A stretch of DNA of 64,000 bases, from the NCBI RefSeq assembly GCF_001693385.1, contig NZ_CP016428.1, positions 7,192,001 through 7,256,000 on the forward strand, in the 5' to 3' direction. A program made the translations under genes and the position numbers. The stretch is from Bradyrhizobium icense (GTDB taxonomy: Bacteria; Pseudomonadota; Alphaproteobacteria; Rhizobiales; Xanthobacteraceae). Of the stretch, positions 54,844-63,774 are shown one piece after another. Below the pieces are notes generated by a model, which had not been told where the DNA came from, did no database searches, and was given only the letters and a program-made list of their open reading frames with translations. How positions within the stretch are numbered: the first letter of the stretch is position 1; every line of letters begins with the position of its first letter.

Positions 54844-55156
54844 AACCTCCCGTGGCTGCTTTTAATTGGGCGGAAACGTAGCATCACAGCAACAAGCGTA
54901 AATCCGTTTTTCATGCTGCAGTTGCGTCATACGCATCGCCGATGCCGGCTGGCAGTCTCGTCACGCATTTCGGCAAGCAGGTGCATTGGGACGGCGCCAA
55001 GGACGAAGACGCCGCGCTGCTGATAATGGGCGAACGTCTGGCGACCTCAACGGCGGCAGAAGAGAGTAACACCGGCCTCGCCGATCTATTCCCGCAGGCA
55101 ACTATTTTGGATGCGGCGCGTTCTTGTGTTCTGAACCAGCTTACGGATGTAAGAAC
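54844..55156. other. Intergenic region with a cupin-like coding relic
   Basis: About 310 bases. The middle (54942-55074) is described as a pseudogene below. The rest shows no gene or repeat; the DUF1080 promoter must lie at the left. Confidence 0.5.
54942..55074 (+). pseudogene. Probable cupin C-terminal fragment
   Basis: The + frame from 54942 reads MPAGSLVTHFGKQVHWDGAK and then DEDAALLIMGERLATST, a pattern of the last strands of exported cupins (GxxxTHxxxxxHWDGAKDED). After about 45 codons the reading loses protein character. No start signal or first cupin motif is seen upstream, so it is probably a relic. The match is by memory of the family pattern only. Confidence 0.45.
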
Positions 55157-55396
55157 ATGGCTGTTACCGCGCAGATCAAGGAACACATGGACGTCATCTC
55201 GTCGGACAGGAAGACGGTCGGAAAAGTCGACCGTCTCGAAGGAACCGACAAGATCAAGCTGACCAAACAGAGCTCGCCTGATGGTGAGCATCATCACTTC
55301 ATTCCGGTGTCATGGGTCGATCACGTCGATCAGCACGTGCATCTCAACAGATCGGGCGCGGATGTGACCGCGCACTGGCAGCACGGCCGTCAGTGA
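55157..55396 (+). CDS. DUF2171 family small protein
   Basis: A 79-residue protein that reads AQIKEHMDVISSDRKTVGKVDRLEGTDKIKLTK and HFIPVSWVDHVDQHVHLN. This is the DUF2171 pattern, related to the PRC-barrel fold, probably a small adaptor or stress-linked protein. The start at 55157 (MAVTAQIKEH) matches family starts; the longer frame is rejected. It stands alone. Role unknown. Confidence 0.88.
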   Translation: MAVTAQIKEHMDVISSDRKTVGKVDRLEGTDKIKLTKQSSPDGEHHHFIPVSWVDHVDQHVHLNRSGADVTAHWQHGRQ

Positions 55397-55456
55397 CCGG
55401 CTGATACGCATTGCGCCGCGTGCGGATGCGGATATCATCTGATGAGAGGAGATGGG

Positions 55457-55801
55457 ATGCATCCGGCGGCGCGATTGCAGTTCGAACGCTTGATCGGCGA
55501 ATACGCGCGCTGGCGGGCTGTTCCCGAAACCGAACGATCGCCCGCCCCGGCATGGTGGTGGGGACCGGCGATGGAGTTGCGCAGCGCGCCGCAATCCCTG
55601 CCGGCGGAATGGAGTGCCGAGCTTGGCCTGCCCAACCAGGCGACGTATGCCGCCGCGGCAGAGCTCCTTCTTAGAGCTTTCGCGGGGCAAACGTCCCTGC
55701 CCTGGCCGGACGATTTTCCCCGCAAGGCTGACGCTCCCGACGCAAAGCTCGTGCGTGAGTTGCACCCGCAGCCGTCAGACGACGGTGCGTTTCAACCCTG
55801 A
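55457..55801 (+). CDS. Small hypothetical protein
   Basis: A 114-residue protein (MHPAARLQFERLIGEYARWR...). GAGAGGAG lies 5 bases before the ATG at 55457. The composition, with Trp-rich PAPAWWWGPAMELRSAP and an acidic end, is protein-like in this frame. It overlaps the convergent GAF-GGDEF-EAL gene by 27 bases at the 3' end. No family recognised. Confidence 0.62.
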   Translation: MHPAARLQFERLIGEYARWRAVPETERSPAPAWWWGPAMELRSAPQSLPAEWSAELGLPNQATYAAAAELLLRAFAGQTSLPWPDDFPRKADAPDAKLVRELHPQPSDDGAFQP

Positions 55802-58800
55802 CCCGGCCTCCGGCTGCAGCGGCGGCGAGGCGAGCCGCGGTTCGGCCCGAAGCAGATCAGCCATTTGCTTTGCAGGGAGCGGCTTCGAGAACAAGAAGCC
55901 TTGCATCTCATCGCAGGCGTGATTGCGCAGGAACGCCTCCTGCTCGACGGTCTCGACGCCCTCCGCAATGACGGTCATGCCGAGCGCCTTGCCCATGCTG
56001 ATGATCGCCTGCGCTATGGCCTGGTCTTCGGAATCGACAGGCAGGTCACGAACGAAGGAGCGATCGATCTTGATGGTATCGATCGGGAACTGCTTCATCA
56101 GCGACATCGACGAGTAGCCGGTTCCGAAATCGTCAATCGCAAGGCGAATGCCGCGGCTCTGAATCGCGTCGAGAATCTTGATCGCGCGCGAGACATTCCG
56201 CATCACCATGCTTTCGGTGACTTCGAGCTGCAGCAGCACCGGCGACATGCCGCTTGCCAACAGCGCCTCGTCGACATCGTGCAGCAGATGTGGGTCGGCG
56301 AATTGCCGCGGCGACAGGTTGACTGCCATCGTCACCGGCCGCAGGCCGCGGCGCTGCCAGGCCATGTTCTGGGCGCAGGCTTCCCTGAGCACCCAGCGGC
56401 CGATCGGAACGATAAGCCCGGTTTCCTCGGCGAGCGGGATGAATTGCCCCGGCGATACCGAGCCGAGCGCGGGATGATTCCAGCGTAACAACGCTTCGAC
56501 GCCGGTGATCTGACGGCTCTCCATGTCGATCTTGGGTTGGTAGTGCAGCGAGAACTGGTCGCGCTCCAGTGCGCGGCGCAATGCGCTCTCCAGCGTCAGC
56601 CGCTCGATCGACTGCGTCTTGATCTCCTTGGTGAAGAAGCGGAAGCCGTTCTTGCCGTCTTCCTTGGCGAGGTACATCGCCATGTCGGCGTTCTTGGTCA
56701 GCGTCTGCATGTCGGCACCGTCAGAGGGGTACATCGCGATCCCGATCGAGGCGGTGGTATGGCATTCGTGACCGCTGAGCTGCAGCGGCTGGCTCAGTAC
56801 GGAGAGAAGCTCGCCGGCAATGCGCTCGACCTCGTGGGGCTCGGCCGTCTCTTCCAGAATGACCACGAACTCGTCGCCGCCGAGCCGTGCCACGACATCG
56901 CTCGAACGCAGCGCGCGGCGCAGCCTGCCGCCGATCTCCACCAGCAGCATGTCGCCGGCGTCGTGCCCCAGCGAGTCGTTGATGACCTTGAACCTGTCGA
57001 GATCGATGAACAGCAGCGCAAACTGCCGCTGGTAGCGCGCGGCGGCGTCGATCGCGCGGCGAAGCATGCCGTTGAACATCTCCCGGTTCGGCAGGTCGGT
57101 CAGGCTGTCGTGCGAGGCCAGGTACTCGATCCGCTCGTCCGCGCGGGTCTTTTCGTCCGCGCGGTCGAAATTCTCCAGCGCAAAGGACACGTTGTCGACG
57201 AGCCGCTGCAACAGCTCGGCAAATTCGAGCGTAAATGTATCCTTCTCGAGCGACATGAAAGACATCACGCCGACGGCTTTCCCGTGTACCAGCAGTGGGA
57301 ATGAAGCGCCGGAATTCGTGCCGTCAAGGCGCGCTCTGTGGTGAAACGCCTCGGCATTGGGATCAGCAAGGTAATCGTTGATGATACAGGCCCGCTGGGA
57401 ACGGATCGCCTGACCGCACAGCCCACGTCCCTCCGGGTGCGCCTCACTGGCCGATATCTTTGCCAGACGCGCGCTAAGGGCAGTCGGACCGGCGGCACCT
57501 ACAACGTCGAGATAATCGCTGTCGGGATTCCTCAACACGATGGAGGTCAGGGTGAACTTGCCGCCGTTGGCCGCGGCCTCGCACACCAGATCGAACAATT
57601 CCGACCGGGAGGTCGCGCGGATGATCGCCTCATTGGTCGCGCTCAGCGCCGCCAACATGCGCGTCAAGCGCTCCTTCTGCACCTCGGTCCTCGCCTTGTC
57701 GTCGGCACGGTCGAAATTCTCCAGCGCAAATGACACGTTGTCGGCCAACCGCTGCAGCAGTTCGACGAATTCGCCGGTGAAGGTGTCCTTGTCCAAGGAC
57801 ATGTAAATCATGACGCCAACTGGCTCGTCGCGCACCAGGAGGGGAAAGGCGGCGCCTGACTGAGCGCCATAGCTACCTACGACGGCCTGGAAGGCGGCAA
57901 CGCGCTGGTCGCTGACATAATCATTGGTGATGCATGGACGCCTGGTTCGAAACGCCGTTCCGCTGAGCCCCCGTCCCTCGGGAAGGCTTTCATCCGTCGA
58001 CAGCCTGACGTGCCGCGTCGTCTCGGCTGCCGGGCCCGAGGCGGCCACGATTCGGAGAAGGTCGCTGGCCGGAGTGGCCAGCGCAATGGTGGTCGACGTG
58101 AACCTGCCGCCATCTGCTGCAGCGTCGCACACGAGATCAAAGAGCTCGGTGCGGGACTTGGCCCGCATGATGGCTTCATTGGTCCTGCTCAAAGCAGCGA
58201 ACATCCGCGTCAGGCGCTCTTTCTGACTTTCGGTCCTCGCCTTCTCGTCCGCGCGGTCGAAATTCTCCAGCGCGAACGACACGTTCTCCGTGAGCCGCTG
58301 CAGCAGTTCGGCAAATTCGGGCGTGAAGGTGTCTTTCTCGGACGAGATGAAGAACATCACGCCGACGGGTTGACCGGAAACGAGCAGCGGAAATGCAGCG
58401 CCCGACATAGCGCCATCGCTGTGAATGAACTGACGAAATGCCGATCCTCGGGGATCGGCCCGCAAGTCGTTGGCGATGCAAGCTCGCCTGGAGCGGAACG
58501 CATTGCCGCAGAGACCGCGCCCTTCAGGCAGATCCGCGTTGGTCGAGACCTTGACCCGCCGCATGTTGTTTGCCGTCGGTCCCGCAACGGCCACCAGATC
58601 GATATCGTGGCTGTCGGGGTGGGCCAACAGGATACTGGTCGAGTTGAATCGTCCGCCGTTCGCGGCAGCTTCGCACACGAGTTCGAACAGCTCCGTCCGC
58701 GACGTAGCACGGACGATCGCTTCGTTGGTGGCGCTGAGCGCCGCCAGCATGCGTCCCAAACGTTGCTTCTGGGCGTCGGCCCGCGCCTTCTCGCTGGCGC

Positions 58801-59872
58801 GCTCGAAGTTTTCCAGCGCAAACGAGACGTTTTCCGCAATGCGCGCCATCAGCGCGACGATCTCTTCATCCTCCGCCCACAGCCTTCCGACGAAGAACAG
58901 CAGCACGCCGATACTCTCATCCGCCTTGATCAGGGGAACGGCGACGCAGGCGGTAACGCCCGTCTCGCGGGCGGCCTGATGCCAAGGCTGCCCCTGTGAC
59001 GAGTTTAGGATGTCGTTGTTGACGGCCGGCTGCTGGGTCCGGAATGCCTTGCCGCAGACACCCGTCCCATACGGGTTGCCCGCGTCGATCGAGAACGGCG
59101 CACGCATGATCTGTTCGACGATTGCGCCTGTCCCGGCGGCCGGCTTCAACCAGATCGAATCCGGCTCTGCAAGCAGGACCACGGTGGCCGCGGATTTGCC
59201 GCTATATACCGCTGCGTCGCAAACGCGCTGATAGAGATCCTGTTCGGTCTTGGCGCGAAGAATGGCCTCGTTGGTCGCGCTGATGGCGCCGAACATCCGG
59301 TTCAACCGCCGCATCGCGCGCTCGCCGTTCTTGCGCGCGGCTTCATGGTCGAAATTGTCGAGTGCAAACGAAATGTTTGCCGACACACGCTCCAGCATCG
59401 AGACGAGCTGTGCGTCGATCGAGTGCGCCTCACGGCGTGAGACCAACAACACACCGACGCTGTGGCCATTGCAGATCAACGGCAACGCTGCCGCCGCACC
59501 CACCTGGTTGGCCTTGGCGCCCTCGCGCCAAGCCAACGAGCGCGGATCGTTCAGAAAATCATTGATGACGCATACCCGCCGATCGCGGAACGCGTTTCCG
59601 GCAGCCCCCGATCCCTCTGGCGTGCCGGCCACGATCGAAATGTCGATGCTGCGCAGGCGGGGCACGTCATCGCCGCAGCCGGCGGCGAAGCGCAGGAGAC
59701 TGGTTTCGCTTTCCAGCAGGAAGACCGACACGGCCAGGAAGTCGCCGACCGAGAACGCGGCTTCGCAAACCTTGGCATACAGTTCTTCGGGCGATTTTGC
59801 GTACAGAATCGCTTCGTTGGTCGCATTCAACGCCGCGAGTGTGCGCGCGATATCGGTCTTCACCGTCCCCAA
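55775..59872 (-). CDS. Five-GAF GGDEF-EAL cyclic-di-GMP signalling protein
   Basis: A 1365-residue soluble protein. Five tandem GAF domains fill about residues 8-910, each beginning with a copy of LAALSATNEAI.RA.S...LF.LVC. Repeats 3, 4 and 5 are the most alike; repeats 1 and 2 have diverged. A diguanylate cyclase domain follows with intact GGDEF near residue 995 and an RSSD inhibitory site five residues before it. The EAL phosphodiesterase has EALLRW near residue 1126, DDFGTGYSS, KIDRSFV and AEGVET. Both outputs look competent. No membrane helix, so the GAFs sense cytoplasmic signals. Cofactor unknown. Confidence 0.93.
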   Translation of the reverse strand: MGTVKTDIARTLAALNATNEAILYAKSPEELYAKVCEAAFSVGDFLAVSVFLLESETSLLRFAAGCGDDVPRLRSIDISIVAGTPEGSGAAGNAFRDRRVCVINDFLNDPRSLAWREGAKANQVGAAAALPLICNGHSVGVLLVSRREAHSIDAQLVSMLERVSANISFALDNFDHEAARKNGERAMRRLNRMFGAISATNEAILRAKTEQDLYQRVCDAAVYSGKSAATVVLLAEPDSIWLKPAAGTGAIVEQIMRAPFSIDAGNPYGTGVCGKAFRTQQPAVNNDILNSSQGQPWHQAARETGVTACVAVPLIKADESIGVLLFFVGRLWAEDEEIVALMARIAENVSFALENFERASEKARADAQKQRLGRMLAALSATNEAIVRATSRTELFELVCEAAANGGRFNSTSILLAHPDSHDIDLVAVAGPTANNMRRVKVSTNADLPEGRGLCGNAFRSRRACIANDLRADPRGSAFRQFIHSDGAMSGAAFPLLVSGQPVGVMFFISSEKDTFTPEFAELLQRLTENVSFALENFDRADEKARTESQKERLTRMFAALSRTNEAIMRAKSRTELFDLVCDAAADGGRFTSTTIALATPASDLLRIVAASGPAAETTRHVRLSTDESLPEGRGLSGTAFRTRRPCITNDYVSDQRVAAFQAVVGSYGAQSGAAFPLLVRDEPVGVMIYMSLDKDTFTGEFVELLQRLADNVSFALENFDRADDKARTEVQKERLTRMLAALSATNEAIIRATSRSELFDLVCEAAANGGKFTLTSIVLRNPDSDYLDVVGAAGPTALSARLAKISASEAHPEGRGLCGQAIRSQRACIINDYLADPNAEAFHHRARLDGTNSGASFPLLVHGKAVGVMSFMSLEKDTFTLEFAELLQRLVDNVSFALENFDRADEKTRADERIEYLASHDSLTDLPNREMFNGMLRRAIDAAARYQRQFALLFIDLDRFKVINDSLGHDAGDMLLVEIGGRLRRALRSSDVVARLGGDEFVVILEETAEPHEVERIAGELLSVLSQPLQLSGHECHTTASIGIAMYPSDGADMQTLTKNADMAMYLAKEDGKNGFRFFTKEIKTQSIERLTLESALRRALERDQFSLHYQPKIDMESRQITGVEALLRWNHPALGSVSPGQFIPLAEETGLIVPIGRWVLREACAQNMAWQRRGLRPVTMAVNLSPRQFADPHLLHDVDEALLASGMSPVLLQLEVTESMVMRNVSRAIKILDAIQSRGIRLAIDDFGTGYSSMSLMKQFPIDTIKIDRSFVRDLPVDSEDQAIAQAIISMGKALGMTVIAEGVETVEQEAFLRNHACDEMQGFLFSKPLPAKQMADLLRAEPRLASPPLQPEAGSGLKRTVV

Positions 59873-60246
59873 GCTCCCTTCCGGCAGCGCCGGGCTGCCC
59901 GCGGATTTTATGCGTGCAGCAGGCCTAAATGCTCGTTATTGGCGACCGGGAGTTGCGATTCAGAGTAAATGTCGGACCAACGACGAACGGCGCCGCTCCG
60001 GAGAACTACGGCCATTCACGATTTGTCAGCCATACCGCTGGCGCGCGCCGGCCGGGACGCGTCGCCTACCGCAAGTAATTTTCGAATTTTGCAGGATGAA
60101 AATCCTGATACGTGAGGGCCGTGCTGACAGCATGCCTAACGGGATATTTCCACGCTTGCCCTGCCGCTGATGCTTTGAGAGCATGCCGGCCGCGGCAACA
60201 AGCAAGACCCGCTATCGCGCGGGCGTTCAAGGTGAGGAAATTCCTA
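59873..60246. other. Intergenic region upstream of the GAF-GGDEF-EAL gene
   Basis: About 375 bases. It must hold the promoter of the minus-strand signalling gene and maybe of the following plus-strand relic. No ORF with coding character was found. No clear repeat. Confidence 0.4.
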
Positions 60247-60440
60247 ATGACGACGGTCCAGGCCGATCGTCTCACGCGCATCGGCGCGCAATTTGAGGCG
60301 TGTTCTATCCCGGTGAGATCGAACATATCCGCGAGCAGCAGCGCCGGCGCGACGGCATCGAGGTCGAGGACGACACGTGGGAAAAACTGAAGGCACTCGC
60401 CACCGACCACAAACTCGCCGCCGAACTCGACCTGAAATGA
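60247..60440 (+). pseudogene. Ldh2/malate-lactate dehydrogenase relic with internal deletion
   Basis: From the ATG at 60247 the + frame reads MTTVQADRLTRIGAQFEAC, the usual N-terminus of Ldh2-family (malate/L-lactate/ureidoglycolate-type) dehydrogenases, with GAGG upstream. Around 60300 the reading jumps frame to FYPGEIEHIREQQRRRDGIE and ends LATDHKLAAELDLK then TGA at 60438, the usual C-terminus. About 300 internal codons are missing. So a single deletion has joined both ends of the gene. It ends 31 bases before the intact LLM oxidoreductase gene. Confidence 0.7.
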
Positions 60441-60471
60441 AATCCAATCCTGCCCGCACAAGGAGAACGGC

Positions 60472-61839
60472 ATGACACGGCAAATGGCGCTGGTGGGATT
60501 TTTGCAGGCGCAGAACTGCACCAACCTGCCGAGTTCGTGGCGGCATCCGGAATCGCGTGACGATTCGATGTCGGTCGACTACTACCAGGAGATCGCCCGG
60601 ATTCTCGAAGCCGGCAAGTTTCACATGGCGTTCTTCGACGACCGCCTGGCGATGCCTGACCGCTACGGCAATGACCACGCTCATACCGTCGAATACGGCA
60701 TCCGCTGCGTCAAGATGGATCCGTTGATCGTGCTGACCACGATGAGCATGGTCACCGAGAAGCTCGGCCTGGGGTCGACGTGTTCGACGACTTACTACGA
60801 GCCGTTCGACGTCGCACGGCGCTTCGCTACCCTCGACCTGATGTCGGGCGGACGCGCCGGCTGGAACGTCGTCACCTCGCTCAATGATGGCGAGGCCCAC
60901 AACATGGGCAAGGACGCTCATCTCGAACATGATTTCCGCTACGATCGCGCCGACGAATTCATGGAAGTCGTACTCGGCCATTGGGACACCTGGGAAGACG
61001 GATCCTTGATCATGGACAAGAAGACGGGCCGCTTCGCCGATCCGGCCAAGGTGAAGCGGCTCGACCACCAGGGACAGTTCTTCAAGTCACGCGGCCCGTT
61101 CACCGTGCCGCGTTCGGCGCAGGGCCACCCCGTCATCATCCAGGCCGGCGCGTCCGGCCGCGGCCAGCGATTTGCGGGGCGATGGGGCGAGGTGATCTTC
61201 ACCGCCGCACGCAATGTGGCCGCCGCCAAGGAAGGCTATGCGGCGGTTCGCAACGAAGCGGCGAAAGCCGGCCGCGATCCCGACCAGATGTTCCTCTGCA
61301 ACCTCACCACGCCGGTTTGCGGCGCGACCAGGGCGGAGGCCGAGGACAAGATGGCGCTGATCAACAAGCTGCCGCTGGAAATCGACGCGCTGTCGCTGCT
61401 TGCAGAAGCGCTGAACTACGATTTCGCCGCCAAGCCGCTCGACGAGCCGCTGACGTCGGAAGAGCTCAAGAGCATGCAGGGCATATTGGGCATTCGCGAC
61501 GGCGTGCTCAAGAATTCGGGCAAGATCAATCCCAGCGCGCGCGATTTCGTCACCTTCTCCGGCCGCGGCCAGGTGCAGGACGCGATCGTCGGTGGCCCGA
61601 AGGAGATCGCGGACAAGTTAGAGGAGATGTTCATTGAGCGTGGCTGCGACGGCTTTGTCATCGCGGCCACCATCGTGCCGGGCTCCTACGCCGATTTCGT
61701 CAAACATGTGGTGCCGGAATTGCAGCGCCGCGGCCTGTTTCACAAGGATTACGCCGGCAAGACTCTGCGCGAGAATCTCGGCCTGAAGCGGCCTGCCGCC
61801 AGCGCCTGGAAGACCCGGCCGCAGGCGGCTGCAGAATAA
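60472..61839 (+). CDS. LLM-class flavin-dependent monooxygenase (NtaA/SnaA/DszA family)
   Basis: A 455-residue TIM-barrel flavin monooxygenase. The start is MTRQMALVGFLQAQNCTNLP; further marks are FFDDRLAMPDRY, AGWNVVTSLNDGEAHNMG and VIIQAGASGRGQRFAGRWGEVIF, the NtaA/SnaA/DszA type. These use FMNH2 from a separate reductase to oxidise nitrilotriacetate, sulfur heterocycles and other xenobiotics. It lies between an Ldh2 relic and a probable FAH relic, so the original pathway is broken and the enzyme may now be orphaned or serve another path. Confidence 0.9.
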   Translation: MTRQMALVGFLQAQNCTNLPSSWRHPESRDDSMSVDYYQEIARILEAGKFHMAFFDDRLAMPDRYGNDHAHTVEYGIRCVKMDPLIVLTTMSMVTEKLGLGSTCSTTYYEPFDVARRFATLDLMSGGRAGWNVVTSLNDGEAHNMGKDAHLEHDFRYDRADEFMEVVLGHWDTWEDGSLIMDKKTGRFADPAKVKRLDHQGQFFKSRGPFTVPRSAQGHPVIIQAGASGRGQRFAGRWGEVIFTAARNVAAAKEGYAAVRNEAAKAGRDPDQMFLCNLTTPVCGATRAEAEDKMALINKLPLEIDALSLLAEALNYDFAAKPLDEPLTSEELKSMQGILGIRDGVLKNSGKINPSARDFVTFSGRGQVQDAIVGGPKEIADKLEEMFIERGCDGFVIAATIVPGSYADFVKHVVPELQRRGLFHKDYAGKTLRENLGLKRPAASAWKTRPQAAAE

Positions 61840-61853
61840 CGAGAGGCCACTTC

Positions 61854-61925
61854 ATGCGTTGGCTGAAATTCACCCGCCGCCGGCAACACCCGCTTCGCGC
61901 CGTCCTGCCGCGGCGCCTTGCGGAA
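61854..61925 (+). pseudogene. Probable fumarylacetoacetate hydrolase 5' relic
   Basis: GAGAGG precedes the ATG at 61854, which reads MRWLKFT and then, after a one-base extra C near 61873, AAGNTRF. That is the N-terminus usual for fumarylacetoacetate hydrolase-family proteins. The rest is missing by about 61925, where the end of the aminotransferase gene approaches. It fits a frame-shifted, truncated third gene of a former operon. The fragment is short, so this is tentative. Confidence 0.42.
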
Positions 61926-61936
61926 GGCGAGCGTTC

Positions 61937-61963
61937 CTGCTGATGTCACCGCGCCATCAGCAG
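61937..61963. terminator. Possible hairpin between LLM operon relic and aminotransferase gene
   Basis: CTGCTGATG at 61937-61945 pairs with CATCAGCAG at 61955-61963 around nine bases. No T tract follows on either strand, so a termination role is unproven. Confidence 0.4.
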
Positions 61964-61985
61964 CGTGGCGACGACATCCAGGGTG

Positions 61986-62843
61986 TCACACGGCCGTCGC
62001 CTTGGCGAACTCGACATAGATCTCGCGCAGGCGGTTGGTCATCGGGCCGGGCTTGCCGTCGGCGACCTTTTTGCCGTCGATCGACACCACGGCCTGTACG
62101 AACACACTGGCGCTGGTGACGAAGGCTTCCTTGGCGGCCAGCGCCTCCTCGACCGAGAAGGCGCGCTCCTCCACGCGAAGCTGGCGCTCTTCAGCCAGCG
62201 CGACCACGGCTTTGCGGGTGCAGCCGGGAAGGATCTCGCTGCCGTTCTGCCGCGTCACGATGACATCATCCTGGGTCAGGATAAAGCATGACGACGAGCC
62301 GCCCTCGGTGACCTTGCCATCCTCGATCATCCAGGCCTCGCCGGCGCCGGCCACCGCCGCAGCCTGCTTGGCCAGCACCTGCGCCAGTAGCGCGACGCTC
62401 TTGATATCGCGGCGGGCCCAACGCAGGTCGGGCACCGTAATCACGTTGATGCCGGTCCTGGCCGAGGGCGCGTTGATGATGTCCTTGGTTGAGGTGAACA
62501 TGATCAAGGTCGGCTTTACGTTCTTCGGAAACGCGAAGTCGCGGCCGGTGTCGGCGCCTCGCGTTACTTCCAGATAGACCATGCCGTTGACCAGATTGTT
62601 GCGCGCGACCAGCTCCTTCTGGATCTCCTGGATACGCTCCGTCGTCTCCGGCAGCGCCAGTTCGATCTCGCCGACCGAGCGTTTCAGCCGCGCCAGATGC
62701 GAGGCATTGTCGATCAGCTTGCCGTCGAGCACGGCTGCAACTTCATAGATGCCGTCGGCAAACAGGAAGCCGCGGTCGAGGATCGAGACCTTCGCCTCTG
62801 AAAGGGGGACGAATGAGCCGTTGACGTAAGCGATCTGTTCCAA
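61986..62843 (-). CDS. D-amino-acid aminotransferase (DAAT-type, PLP class IV)
   Basis: A 285-residue fold-type IV PLP enzyme. The N-terminus reads EQIAYVNGSFVPLSEAKVSILDRGFLFADGIYEV; the PLP Lys lies in RWARRDIKSVALLAQ (about residue 145) and the phosphate cup in GSSSCFIL. Typical of D-alanine aminotransferase, which makes D-Glu from D-Ala, though branched-chain members look similar. The start is TTG at 62843, with AGGAGA upstream; no ATG fits without a signal-like odd extension. Length suits DAAT. Confidence 0.88.
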   Translation of the reverse strand: MEQIAYVNGSFVPLSEAKVSILDRGFLFADGIYEVAAVLDGKLIDNASHLARLKRSVGEIELALPETTERIQEIQKELVARNNLVNGMVYLEVTRGADTGRDFAFPKNVKPTLIMFTSTKDIINAPSARTGINVITVPDLRWARRDIKSVALLAQVLAKQAAAVAGAGEAWMIEDGKVTEGGSSSCFILTQDDVIVTRQNGSEILPGCTRKAVVALAEERQLRVEERAFSVEEALAAKEAFVTSASVFVQAVVSIDGKKVADGKPGPMTNRLREIYVEFAKATAV

Positions 62844-62918
62844 AGTAGAGTCTCCTGGAGGAAAAAGCGAAACGGTTGTTTCGAATGTTATCCGCATTCT
62901 TTATAGCGCGGAACTCTA

Positions 62919-63024
62919 GCCGTCATTCCGGGGCGATGCGCGGCATCGAACTATGGTGTGCAATTGCGCACCTGAGAATCTCGAGATTCGGGTTCGCCTC
63001 TGCGAGGCGCCCCGGAATGACGGC
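62919..63024. repeat. Palindromic repeat with 15-bp perfect arms
   Basis: GCCGTCATTCCGGGG at 62919-62933 and its perfect complement at 63010-63024 enclose an interior with a TCTCGAGA palindrome. The end sequence is shared with the short element at 7204-7244. Confidence 0.85.
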
Positions 63025-63028
63025 GAAG

Positions 63029-63760
63029 TTAATGCGACAAGATCTTCGACAAGAATTTCTGCGCGCGCTCGCTGCGCGGGCTGCCGAAGAAATCCGTCTT
63101 CAGCGCGTCCTCGACGATCTCGCCCTTGTCCATGAAGATCACGCGATGCGCGACCTTGCTGGCAAAGCCCATTTCGTGGGTGACGACCATCATGGTCATG
63201 CCCTCATGGGCAAGGTCGACCATCACGTCGAGCACCTCGCTGATCATTTCGGGGTCGAGCGCCGAGGTCGGCTCGTCGAACAGCATCGCGATCGGATCCA
63301 TCGCCAGCGCCCGCGCAATCGCGACGCGCTGCTGCTGGCCGCCGGACAGTTCGGCCGGATACTTGGTTGCATGCGCCTGCAGCCCGACACGGTCGAGCAG
63401 CTTCTCACCCTTCGCCACGGCCTCGTCATGCGAGCGGCCCAGCACCTTCTCCTGCGCCAGGCACAGATTTTCGATGATGCGCAGATGCGGAAACAGCTCG
63501 AAATGCTGAAACACCATGCCGACGCGGGCGCGCAGCTTTGGCAAATCGGTCTTGGGATCGTTGACCTTGATGCCGTCGAGAATGATCTGGCCTTCCTGAA
63601 ACGGCTCCAGCGCGTTGACGCATTTGATCAGCGTCGACTTTCCCGAGCCTGACGGGCCGCATACCACCACCACCTCGCCCTTGGCGACGCTGGTGGTGCA
63701 GTCCTTCAGCACCTGGAAACTCGGCCCGTACCATTTACTGACGTGGCTGATTTCGATCAT
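63029..63760 (-). CDS. Polar amino-acid ABC transporter ATP-binding protein (GltL/GlnQ type)
   Basis: A 243-residue ATPase. Walker [10 protein letters not shown], signature [15 protein letters not shown], Walker [14 protein letters not shown] and switch His in VVTHEMGF are all intact. The sequence [15 protein letters not shown] is typical of the polar amino-acid family (Glu, Gln, Asp). The start at 63760 (MIEISHVSK) has AAGGATAGG upstream. It follows a permease gene on the same strand, separated by a palindromic repeat. Imports amino acids with a periplasmic binding protein outside the window. Confidence 0.95.
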   Translation of the reverse strand: MIEISHVSKWYGPSFQVLKDCTTSVAKGEVVVVCGPSGSGKSTLIKCVNALEPFQEGQIILDGIKVNDPKTDLPKLRARVGMVFQHFELFPHLRIIENLCLAQEKVLGRSHDEAVAKGEKLLDRVGLQAHATKYPAELSGGQQQRVAIARALAMDPIAMLFDEPTSALDPEMISEVLDVMVDLAHEGMTMMVVTHEMGFASKVAHRVIFMDKGEIVEDALKTDFFGSPRSERAQKFLSKILSH

Positions 63761-63774
63761 GAACCTATCCTTTT

